From Lichenicoccus sp964246745 (GTDB lineage: Bacteria > Pseudomonadota > Alphaproteobacteria > Acetobacterales > Acetobacteraceae): DNA of 10,057 nt. Positions 1-6,458 of the stretch are shown here, in pieces (positions within the stretch are counted from its first letter, which is position 1; each line of letters begins with the position of its first letter). Position numbers and translations under genes: made by a program. The stretch covers positions 1-10,057 of the forward strand of contig CAXTRK010000063.1 of assembly GCA_964246745.1 (NCBI GenBank). Direction: 5' to 3'. The notes beneath the pieces were generated by a model that had not been told where the DNA came from, did no database searches, and saw only the letters and a list, made by a program, of their open reading frames with translations.

Positions 1-818
1 TGTGGCGCCTGCCCGGCCGACGCGCCGCGGCGACGCTGCTGCTCGCATCGGCGCTGCTCGCGCCCGCCCTGCTGACGCCCGCTTGCCGCGCGCGCGCGGG
101 CGACGTTCCGGCCGCGGCGTTGCAGACCCGGCTTGCCTATATCGTGACCGGCGACGCGCAGACCGACGCCGTCTCCCAAGCGGGACTGACCGGCCTGTCG
201 AACTACGTCAATGCGCGCACCGCGGCGATGCTCGGTCCGCCGGAGGCGGTGCGTCCAGGCGTCGATGACCTTGCCTTCTTTCCGCTGCTCTACTGGCCGA
301 TCATACGCGGCGAGACCGAAAGCCCGTCAGCGGTCGCGGCGCTGAACAGCTACATGGACCATGGCGGCATGCTGCTGATCGACACTGAAGGCGGCGACAC
401 CGGCGAAGGCGGCAGCTTTACCGGCCTGGGTCCCGGACCGGACGCGCTGCGCCAGGCGACGCGCGGGCTCGACATCCCGCCGCTGCGTCCAGTGGACACC
501 AGCCATGTGCTGTCGCACACCTTCTACCTGCTGCGCAGCTTTCCCGGCCGCTATGTCGGAGCGCCGGTCTGGGTGTCATCGCTCGCCGACCAGGGTCAGG
601 ACAATGTCAGCCCGGTGATCATCGGCGCCAATGACTGGGCCGCGGCCTGGGCCACGGACGCCTCCGGCGGCAATCCCTATGCGGTGATACCAGGCGGCGA
701 GGCGCAGCGCACGCTGGCTTATCGTTTCGGCGTCAACGCGGTGATGTATGCGTTGACCGGCAATTACAAGTCCGACCAGGTGCATGTGCCGGCGCTGCTC
801 GAGCGGTTGGGCGAATGA
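1..818 (+). CDS. DUF4159 domain-containing membrane protein, 3' part (5' end outside window)
   Basis: The frame is open from the left edge (first whole codon at base 3) to TGA at 816-818, giving 271 visible residues. Residues about 9-27 are a hydrophobic, Ala/Leu-rich helix, probably the last membrane segment of a longer protein. The remaining part reads as a DUF4159 domain: it begins near the TRLAYIVTGD strand and contains FFPLLYWPI and the strand-turn GGMLLIDTEGGDTG, a Rossmann/flavodoxin-like fold related to the GATase-like family. In alphaproteobacteria such proteins usually carry an N-terminal BatA-like region and sit in MoxR ATPase / DUF58 / DUF4159 operons at the inner membrane, with envelope or complex-assembly roles that are poorly defined. 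The stop overlaps the next start as ATGA, so the two are translationally coupled. A methionine at 120 (TTG) is only an internal codon. The assignment is from memory of the family; the missing N-terminus cannot be judged. Confidence 0.8.
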   Translation, partial: WRLPGRRAAATLLLASALLAPALLTPACRARAGDVPAAALQTRLAYIVTGDAQTDAVSQAGLTGLSNYVNARTAAMLGPPEAVRPGVDDLAFFPLLYWPIIRGETESPSAVAALNSYMDHGGMLLIDTEGGDTGEGGSFTGLGPGPDALRQATRGLDIPPLRPVDTSHVLSHTFYLLRSFPGRYVGAPVWVSSLADQGQDNVSPVIIGANDWAAAWATDASGGNPYAVIPGGEAQRTLAYRFGVNAVMYALTGNYKSDQVHVPALLERLGE

Positions 819-2995
819 CGTCCGCGGCGCTGGACCATGTCGTCTCGCTCGGCTGGTCGCCGCTGCTGCCGGTATGGCTGCTCTGCCTGCTCGCCGCGCT
901 GTCTGGGCTGGTGACGATTCTCGGCCTGATCGGGCGGTCGGGCGGCAGCGTCTTGCGGCTGGGCGCCGCCGCCCTGCTGCTGCTGTGGCTGGCGGGTCCG
1001 CATCTGGTGCGGGCGAGTTGGCAGGCGCTGCCGGAGACGGCGCTGCTGGTGGTCGACCAGTCGAGTTCGATGTCGACGGGCCAGCGCGCCGCGGTGGCGG
1101 CCCGCGCGGCCGAGCGGATACGGGCGCGTGTCCAGGCCGCGAGCGGCCAGGCGCGGCACGGCGCGCACCGCGCCATCGCGCTGCGCACCGTGACCGTTCC
1201 GGCCACGGCCTCCGGCGGCACCCGCTTGTTCGACGCCATCGCGCATGCGACGGCGGATATCCCGGTGGGACAGCTCGCCGGCATCATCGCCATCACCGAC
1301 GGACAGGTGCATGACGTGCCCGCGCATCTGCCGGAACGTCTGGCCGGCGGCGGCGGCACGGGACCGGTGCCGTTCCAGGCGTTGATCACCGCCTCCGGCG
1401 AGCAGACCGACCGCGTGCTTCGCGTGCTGTCGGCGCCGCCCTACGGCATCCTCGACCATTTCGTCACGATACGCGTCGAGGTCGATGATCTTGGCCGTCC
1501 GACCGCTCCCGGCGCGCGCGCGACGCTGACCATCAAACGCGACGGCGCAGCAGCGGTGACGCGCGAGATGCCGGTCGGCGCGCCGATGGATCTCACCCTG
1601 CCGGTCAACCATGTCGGGCCGATGCTGGTGCAGCTCGACGTCTCCAAGCTGCCCGGCGAGGTATCGACGCTGAACAATCAGGCGGTGCTGCGCATCAATG
1701 GCGTTCGCGACCGGTTGCGGGTCCTGCTGGTCTCAGGCGAGCCGAACCAGGGCGAGCGGGTCTGGCGCCGCCTGCTCAAGGCCGATCCCGCCGTCGACCT
1801 GGTGCATTTCACCATCCTGCGTCCGCCGGACAAGGATGACACCACGCCGCTGAACGAACTGGCGCTGATCGCCTTCCCGATACGCGAGTTGTTCCAGGAG
1901 AAGATCGACAGCTTTGATCTGATCATTCTCGACGGCTTCGAAAACCAGGGCATCCTGCCGATGGCCTATCTGCAGAACATCGCCGATTTTGTCCGGGGCG
2001 GCGGCGGCCTTCTGGTCACCGCCGGACCGGAGTTCCTCGGCCGGGGCAGCCTGCAAGACACGCCGCTCGAGACCATCCTGCCGGCGCATGTGCCGGAGCA
2101 GGGAGGACTGCTGGAGCAGCGCTTCCAACCGGAGCCGACCGCGCTCGGACGCCGTCATCCGGTGACCGCTGATCTGCCGCAACTGCCGCCAGCCACGCCC
2201 GGGCATGGCGATGCGGGGTGGGGTCCTTGGTATCGCGCCCTGCGCCCGGACGACTCGCATGGCGAGGTGCTGCTGGCGACGCCGGACGAAGCCGGCGGCG
2301 CCTCGCCGCTGCTGGTGCTCAGCCATGTCGATCAGGGCCGTGTGGCGTTGCTGCTGTCGGACCAGAGCTGGCTATGGTCGCGCGACGAGGGCGGCGGCGG
2401 CCCACAGGCTGAATTGCTGCGACGGGTCGCGCATTGGCTGATGAAGGAACCGGCGCTCGAGGAGGAGCAGCTCTCCTCCGCGATCGCCGACGGACGGATC
2501 GAAGTGACTCGGCGCTCGATCGATCCGCACCCGGCGACAGCCATCACGGTGACCGCGCCTGACGGCCAGAGCCGGAAGCTTACGCTCAGTCCGACGCCGG
2601 ACGGCAACTTGGCGGCCAGCCTTCCCGTCTCCGGGTGGGGAATTTGGGATGCGACCGATGGGACCCGGCACGCCTATGCCGCGCGTGAGCCGGAGAATGC
2701 TCTGGAGATGGCGGACCTGCGCGCAACCGGGACGCGGCTCGCCGGGATCGTGCGGCAGAGCGGCGGCGCCGTGCGTTGGCTCGGCGACGATGCCGCCGGC
2801 CTGCATGTGCCGGAGCTGCGTCTGGTCGGGCCGGACGCGCAGGCGAGCGGGCCCGGCTGGATCGGCCTCAGGCAAACCGGCGCGCACCTGGTCACCGGCA
2901 CCGAGTTCCAGCGCCTGCTGCCAGCCTGGCTGGTGCTGCCGCTGGCGCTGCTGCTGCTGCTCGCGGGCTGGTGGCGCGAGGGGCGCCGATCTTAG
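815..2995 (+). CDS. Membrane-anchored vWA / glutamine amidotransferase-like protein (MoxR-operon type)
   Basis: This 726-residue protein starts at the ATG inside the ATGA overlap with the preceding gene. Two N-terminal membrane helices (about 17-39 and 46-61) are followed by a von Willebrand A domain (about 75-195) with a full MIDAS set: D81-x-S83-x-S85, T136 and D162. A beta-rich section follows. From about residue 305 there is a class I glutamine amidotransferase-like fold with VLLVSGEPNQ, DLIILDGF and GGGGLLVTAGPE strands. A last helix (about 701-719) precedes a basic tail. The only cysteine I find is C24, in the membrane, so the amidotransferase-like part has no nucleophile and is probably a binding or structural module. 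Such proteins accompany DUF4159 and MoxR AAA+ genes; the vWA domain would bind a metal and a protein partner, with MoxR remodelling the complex. The exact substrate is unknown. Confidence 0.82.
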   Translation: MTSAALDHVVSLGWSPLLPVWLLCLLAALSGLVTILGLIGRSGGSVLRLGAAALLLLWLAGPHLVRASWQALPETALLVVDQSSSMSTGQRAAVAARAAERIRARVQAASGQARHGAHRAIALRTVTVPATASGGTRLFDAIAHATADIPVGQLAGIIAITDGQVHDVPAHLPERLAGGGGTGPVPFQALITASGEQTDRVLRVLSAPPYGILDHFVTIRVEVDDLGRPTAPGARATLTIKRDGAAAVTREMPVGAPMDLTLPVNHVGPMLVQLDVSKLPGEVSTLNNQAVLRINGVRDRLRVLLVSGEPNQGERVWRRLLKADPAVDLVHFTILRPPDKDDTTPLNELALIAFPIRELFQEKIDSFDLIILDGFENQGILPMAYLQNIADFVRGGGGLLVTAGPEFLGRGSLQDTPLETILPAHVPEQGGLLEQRFQPEPTALGRRHPVTADLPQLPPATPGHGDAGWGPWYRALRPDDSHGEVLLATPDEAGGASPLLVLSHVDQGRVALLLSDQSWLWSRDEGGGGPQAELLRRVAHWLMKEPALEEEQLSSAIADGRIEVTRRSIDPHPATAITVTAPDGQSRKLTLSPTPDGNLAASLPVSGWGIWDATDGTRHAYAAREPENALEMADLRATGTRLAGIVRQSGGAVRWLGDDAAGLHVPELRLVGPDAQASGPGWIGLRQTGAHLVTGTEFQRLLPAWLVLPLALLLLLAGWWREGRRS

Positions 2996-3026
2996 TCAGG
3001 ACAAGAGAGCGTAGTCAGGACAAGAG
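2993..3026. repeat. Tandem 15-bp direct repeat at the convergent gene ends
   Basis: The sequence tagtcaggacaagag occurs at 2993-3007 and again at 3012-3026, a period of 19 bases with a 4-base spacer. The first copy supplies the TAG stop of the plus-strand vWA gene (2993-2995). The second copy supplies the TGA stop of the minus-strand small gene (3015-3017). I see no hairpin or T-run here, so it does not look like a terminator. Confidence 0.85.
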
Positions 3027-3218
3027 GGATGCGGATTGAGCCAGTTGCGTGATCCGTTCAATGCGGCCGCGCAGACGCTCGATCTCTCGCGCTGCGGAGG
3101 CGAAGATTTGAAGCTCCGGCTCGGCCTCCTCTTCGGGCTCGACCCAAGCCGCCATGAGCCGCAGCCGATGCAGGACGTCCGCACGTTCGGCGCCCGCGCC
3201 ATCAACAAGATCAGTCAT
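3015..3218 (-). CDS. Small hypothetical protein, 67 aa, charged helical
   Basis: I do not recognise the family. The ATG at 3218-3216 is preceded on the minus strand by GGAG with a 6-base gap, a strong ribosome-binding site that supports translation from this start. The 67-residue product has an acidic middle (VEPEEEAEPELQ) followed by a helix with alternating charge (AAREIERLRGRIERITQL, about residues 41-58) that could form a short coiled coil. It has no signal peptide or membrane helix. It points toward the vWA gene and ends 19 bases from that gene's stop. It lies 88 bases downstream of the AKR stop on the same strand, so it could be the last gene of the pdx operon or have its own promoter. 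An overlapping 70-aa frame (2996-3208) lacks a comparable ribosome-binding site. Real gene likely but not proven. Confidence 0.5.
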   Translation of the reverse strand: MTDLVDGAGAERADVLHRLRLMAAWVEPEEEAEPELQIFASAAREIERLRGRIERITQLAQSASLLS

Positions 3219-3306
3219 ATCCCGCTCCGTGCCGTCCGCCGCAGCCGGAGACTAGGCCTAATTCGTTACGATCTGGTTGACGACGCCGGCGGAGCCGCCT
3301 CGTGGA

Positions 3307-4290
3307 TCAGAAGCCAGCGACAGCGTGCGGGACGTAGCCGGCTTCCAGACGCGTGATCTCGTCCGGGTCAAGCTTGAGCGCGAGCGCGGCCAGCGCATCC
3401 TTGAGGTGGTTCGGCTTGGAAGCGCCGATGATCGGAGCGGTGATCCCCGGCTTGGCCAGCAGCCAGGCGAGTGCCACGGCCGCACGCGAGGTTCGACGCG
3501 CCTCGGCGATTGCTCCCACCGCGTCGATGACATGCCGGTCCGCCTCTGCGGTGTGCTGATAGAGCGTGCGCATGAAGTTGTCGGTACGCTCGCGTTCGGT
3601 CGCCTTGCCGTCGGAGGCCGGGCGGGCGAGCTTGCCGCGCGCAAGTGGGCTCCAGGGGATGACGCCGATGCCCTCCTCGCGGCAAAGCCCGAGCATCTCG
3701 CGCTCCTCCTCTCGGTAGAGCAGGTTGAGGTGGTTCTGCATCGAGACGAAGCGGGTCCAGCCATGACGCTCGGCGACATTCAGCATCTTGGCGAACTGCC
3801 AGGCGAACATCGAGGACGCGCCGATATAACGCGCCTTGCCAGCCTTGACGACGTCATGCAGCGCCTCCAGCGTCTCCTCGATCGGCGTATGCGGATCAAA
3901 CCGGTGGATCTGATACAGATCGACATGATCCATGCCGAGCCGGGCGAGGCTGTTGTCGATCTCGGCCATGATCGCGCGTCGCGAGAGCCCTGCGCCATTG
4001 GCGTGCGGAGCCATGCGGCCATGCACCTTGGTGGCCACGACAACTTCGTCGCGCCTGGCAAAGTCACGCAACGCGCGGCCGACGATCTCCTCGCTGGAGC
4101 CGGCGGAATAGACATTGGCGGTGTCAAAAAAGTTGATGCCGGCCTCGAGCGCCTCGCGGATGAACGGACGGCTGGCTTCCTCGTCCAGCGTCCATTCGTG
4201 ATTGCCGCGTCCAGGCTCGCCATAGGTCATGCAGCCAAGGCACAGGCGGGAGACATTAAGCCCGGTGTTGCCCAGTCGTTTGAATTCCAT
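3307..4290 (-). CDS. yajO: Aldo/keto reductase, YajO-like
   Basis: This 327-residue protein is a single-domain (beta/alpha)8 NADPH-dependent aldo/keto reductase. The catalytic tetrad is complete: D56 and Y61 (FFDTANVYSAG), K88 (ATKVHG) and H129 (YQIHRFD). The N-terminal signature (SRLCLGCMTYGEP, RGNHEWTL), the ARYIGASS strand, LNLLYREEEREML, IPWSPLARG and the APIIGAS cofactor-binding segment closely follow E. coli YajO as I remember it. YajO is annotated as linked to 1-deoxyxylulose-5-phosphate formation from ribulose 5-phosphate; broader aldehyde-reductase activity is also possible. The start at 4290 has GGAG eight bases upstream, partly inside a small hairpin. The gene follows pdxJ with 13 bases between them, so it is very probably cotranscribed with pdxA-pdxJ. 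That context favours a role in vitamin B6 supply, either making DXP for PdxJ or reducing pyridoxal. The family call is firm; the physiological role is inference. Confidence 0.88.
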   Translation of the reverse strand: MEFKRLGNTGLNVSRLCLGCMTYGEPGRGNHEWTLDEEASRPFIREALEAGINFFDTANVYSAGSSEEIVGRALRDFARRDEVVVATKVHGRMAPHANGAGLSRRAIMAEIDNSLARLGMDHVDLYQIHRFDPHTPIEETLEALHDVVKAGKARYIGASSMFAWQFAKMLNVAERHGWTRFVSMQNHLNLLYREEEREMLGLCREEGIGVIPWSPLARGKLARPASDGKATERERTDNFMRTLYQHTAEADRHVIDAVGAIAEARRTSRAAVALAWLLAKPGITAPIIGASKPNHLKDALAALALKLDPDEITRLEAGYVPHAVAGF

Positions 4291-4303
4291 CGGAGATGCT
4301 CCG
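4291..4303 (-). promoter_or_regulatory. Small hairpin covering the AKR ribosome-binding site
   Basis: On the minus strand CGGAG-cat-CTCCG forms a perfect 5-bp stem with a 3-base loop directly before the ATG at 4290. The GGAG ribosome-binding site is in the 5' arm of the stem, just after the pdxJ stop (4305-4307). Ribosomes finishing pdxJ could open it, which would couple AKR translation to pdxJ. The stem is short, so this is only suggestive. Confidence 0.4.
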
Positions 4304-4304
4304 G

Positions 4305-5018
4305 TCAGTTTCGGGAGCTGTCGATCAGTCCCTTCATCCGGGCGATAACGCCAGGAAGCCCGCGCAGGATCGCCTCGCCGATCAAGAAATGGCCGATATT
4401 GAGTTCCGCCACCTCGGCAATCGCGGCCACCGCGGTCACGTTGTCGAAGGTAAGGCCGTGGCCGGCATGCACCTCCAGCCCGAGCGACGCCGCCTGTGCG
4501 GCGGCCTGCCGCAGGCGTGGCAACTCGCGCGCGGGGTCGGCGGCATAGGCGCCGGTATGCAGTTCGACCACGGGTGCGCCCAGCCGCGCCGCCGCTTCGA
4601 TCTGCGTCGCGTCAGCGTCGATGAACAGCGAGACGCGTATTCCGCGGCTTGCCAATCGGGCGACGATCGGCGCGAGGGTCGCGATCTGTCCAGCCGCATC
4701 CAGTCCGCCCTCGGTGGTGACCTCGGCGCGCCGCTCGGGGACGATGCAGCAGGCGTGCGGCGCATGCGACAGCGCGATTTCGGTCATCTCCTCGGTCGCC
4801 GCCATCTCGAGGTTCACCGGCGCCGTGATCGCCTTCAGGATTCGCGCCACATCGTCGTCGCGTATGTGACGCCGGTCCTCGCGCAGATGCAGCGTGATGC
4901 CATCGGCACCCGACGCGATCGCCAGGCGGGCGGCGTCCAGCGGGTCTGGGTGGGTGCCCCCGCGGGCATTCCGCACGGTGGCGACATGATCGATGTTGAC
5001 GCCAAGACGAGGGATCAT
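4305..5018 (-). CDS. pdxJ: Pyridoxine 5'-phosphate synthase PdxJ
   Basis: PdxJ condenses 1-deoxy-D-xylulose 5-phosphate with 3-amino-2-oxopropyl phosphate to form pyridoxine 5'-phosphate, the last ring-closing step of DXP-dependent vitamin B6 synthesis in the cytosol. The 237 residues match the usual length of this TIM-barrel family. Clear signatures are GVNIDHVATVRNARGG (6-21), ITLHLREDRRHI (41-52), VPERRAEVTTEGGLD (93-107), SLFIDAD (130-136), HAGHGLT (184-190) and LNIGHFLIGE near the end. H44, E71 and H187 align with the catalytic H45, E72 and H193 of the E. coli enzyme. The start overlaps the pdxA stop as ATGA (5015-5018), which indicates an operon with translational coupling. The next gene, the YajO-like reductase, starts 14 bases beyond the stop. 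Nothing is missing or broken. Confidence 0.97.
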   Translation of the reverse strand: MIPRLGVNIDHVATVRNARGGTHPDPLDAARLAIASGADGITLHLREDRRHIRDDDVARILKAITAPVNLEMAATEEMTEIALSHAPHACCIVPERRAEVTTEGGLDAAGQIATLAPIVARLASRGIRVSLFIDADATQIEAAARLGAPVVELHTGAYAADPARELPRLRQAAAQAASLGLEVHAGHGLTFDNVTAVAAIAEVAELNIGHFLIGEAILRGLPGVIARMKGLIDSSRN

Positions 5019-6400
5019 GCGGCGCTCCGGTTGCGGGCGATCCGGTCCGCGAGCCGGATCGCGGCGATCAGGCTGGTCGGATCCGCGGCGCCAGTGCCGG
5101 AAATGTCAAAGGCGGTGCCATGATCGGGCGAGGTGCGCACGATCGGCAATCCAAGCGTGACATTGACGCCTTGCTCCATGTCGAGCGTCTTCAGCGGGAT
5201 CAGCGCCTGGTCATGATACATGCAGATGGCGGCGTCGTAGCGGCTGCGCGCGCGGGCGGTGAACATGGTGTCCGGCGGCATCGGGCCGATCAGGCGGATG
5301 CCCTCCGCGTTCAGCCGGGCGATGGCCGGCATGATCAGGCTCGTCTCTTCGTCGCCCATATGGCCGCTTTCACCGGCATGCGGATTGAGGCCGGCGACCG
5401 CGAGCCTTGGCTCGACGACAGCGAAGTCACGCCGCAGGCCGTGGAACGTCGTGCGGGCGACCCGCACGATCGCGTCGGTGGTGAGAGATGCGAGCGCGTC
5501 CCGCAGCGGCACGTGGACGGTAACCGGAACCACCCGCAGCGAAGGACCCGCCAGCATCATCACTTCCGCGCCTGACACGCCGAGCAGCACGGCGAGGTAT
5601 TCGGTGTGGCCCGGATAGGGAAAGCCGGCTTCCCGCAGCACCGCCTTGCTGATCGGATTGGTGACGATCCCCGCCACCTCGCCGGTTTGGGCAAGCTCCA
5701 CCGCGTTGGCGATGCTGCGGATCACGGCGGCGGCGTTGGCCCGGTCCGGCTGACCCGGCACGGCGGCGCGCGCGAGCGGCGCGTCGATCACCGGCAGCGC
5801 GCGCGAAAAGATGTCGCGGCCCTGCGCCGCGCCGGAGACCGGTTCGATCGGCGCTCCGGCGCGTCCCGTCAGCGCGCCGATCCAGCCGGCATCGGCCAGA
5901 ACGACAAAACTCAGCTCCGTCTCACGCAAGGCGCGCCACGCCTTGATCGTGATCTCGCCCCCGATCCCGGCCGGATCTCCCATCGTCACCGCCAGCATCG
6001 CGTTCTCCGTCTGCTCGGGCGCCGCGCCTCGCCTCGCCTCGAGCGTGATCGCCAACGCCGTCACGGCATAGTACCAAAGCATCAGGGCGGCGAAAACGTT
6101 GCCGCCAAGCGGAGAGAGGTTCGGATAGACATGGCGGAAGCCCAATGCCGCCGCGGCATCGGCAAACATGCCGGGCAGGATCAGCCCGAGCGCCACGGCA
6201 TCGGCGTCGCGCCGGTCGCGGCTGATACGCAGACGAAGGCGCGGCCCCAGCAGCGCCAAGGCGATGCCGCCGATCAGGAACGCGCCCAGCAATGAGAGCG
6301 GATCAGGACGAAAGACGAATTGTCCGGCGGCGCGTATGGCAAACGTTGCCAAAAGCCACAAGACGGCGCCGAACAGAAGCGCACGCTGGAAAGGTCGCAT
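5015..6400 (-). CDS. pdxA: 4-hydroxythreonine-4-phosphate dehydrogenase PdxA with N-terminal membrane module (DUF5367-like fusion)
   Basis: One 461-codon frame joins two proteins. Residues 1-122 hold four membrane helices (about 6-26, 35-55, 67-88, 101-122) and resemble the small DUF5367 membrane family (from memory, moderate confidence). Residues 135-461 are a full-length PdxA (327 aa; E. coli about 329), with TMGDPAGIGGE at its start, GIVTNPISK, GHTEYLA, LNPHAGE and MYHDQALIP. Metal ligands H296, H341 and H396 match E. coli H166, H211 and H266. PdxA oxidises 4-phosphohydroxy-L-threonine with NAD to the amino-ketone phosphate used by PdxJ, whose gene overlaps by ATGA. The start at 6400 has a strong GAGGAG site 7-8 bases upstream. 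The internal ATG at 5998 also has GGAG with a 6-base gap. The product could therefore be a membrane-bound fusion, a soluble 327-aa PdxA, or both. PdxA is certain; the functional start is not. Confidence 0.9.
   Translation of the reverse strand: MRPFQRALLFGAVLWLLATFAIRAAGQFVFRPDPLSLLGAFLIGGIALALLGPRLRLRISRDRRDADAVALGLILPGMFADAAAALGFRHVYPNLSPLGGNVFAALMLWYYAVTALAITLEARRGAAPEQTENAMLAVTMGDPAGIGGEITIKAWRALRETELSFVVLADAGWIGALTGRAGAPIEPVSGAAQGRDIFSRALPVIDAPLARAAVPGQPDRANAAAVIRSIANAVELAQTGEVAGIVTNPISKAVLREAGFPYPGHTEYLAVLLGVSGAEVMMLAGPSLRVVPVTVHVPLRDALASLTTDAIVRVARTTFHGLRRDFAVVEPRLAVAGLNPHAGESGHMGDEETSLIMPAIARLNAEGIRLIGPMPPDTMFTARARSRYDAAICMYHDQALIPLKTLDMEQGVNVTLGLPIVRTSPDHGTAFDISGTGAADPTSLIAAIRLADRIARNRSAA
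5999..6008 (-). promoter_or_regulatory. Internal ribosome-binding site for stand-alone PdxA (start 5998)
   Basis: On the minus strand ACGGAG-aacgcg-ATG places GGAG (6008-6005) six bases before the ATG at 5998-5996. That ATG begins exactly where ordinary PdxA proteins begin, five residues before MGDPAGIG. This is the usual layout of a gene start and suggests that pdxA was, and may still be, translated independently (5015-5998, 327 aa) inside the longer fused frame. Confidence 0.65.
6026..6040. repeat. Pentanucleotide repeat (GCCTC)x3 at the membrane-module / PdxA junction
   Basis: Three perfect copies of GCCTC lie at 6026-6030, 6031-6035 and 6036-6040 (GAGGC on the coding strand). They fall in codons 121-125, just after the fourth membrane helix and 28 bases upstream of the internal PdxA start. 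The unit is not a multiple of three, so a change in copy number would shift the frame of the membrane module relative to PdxA. Confidence 0.8.
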
Positions 6401-6431
6401 GCGACGGTCTCCTCTGATGCGTGGAACGACC

Positions 6432-6458
6432 GTTACATAGGCACGTAACAGGAATTAC
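6432..6458. promoter_or_regulatory. TetR-type operator-like palindromes in the divergent control region
   Basis: GTTACATAGGCACGTAAC (6432-6449) is an 18-bp imperfect palindrome with 7-base arms that agree at six of seven positions. An overlapping GTAA-N6-TTAC palindrome follows at 6445-6458 and abuts the presumed tetR start. The 58-base gap between the divergent membrane-pdxA and tetR genes is visibly AT-richer than its surroundings. This is the expected site for the neighbouring TetR protein to repress itself and the fused pdxA operon. No convincing -35/-10 pair could be assigned. Confidence 0.5.

Noticed and set aside
3288..3299. GGCG-gagc-CGCC stem after the reductase gene as a terminator
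   Set aside because: It has only four base pairs and no T-run on the minus strand, and the following small gene may belong to the same transcript.
3277..4548. 423-codon plus-strand open frame opposite the reductase and pdxJ
   Set aside because: It lies antisense to two genes with complete catalytic motifs, has no recognisable domain and low-complexity composition, and is an expected by-product of GC-rich codon bias.
5606..6295. 229-codon plus-strand open frame opposite pdxA
   Set aside because: It is a mirror of PdxA and membrane-module codons, rich in Arg/His/Gln, and has no motif.
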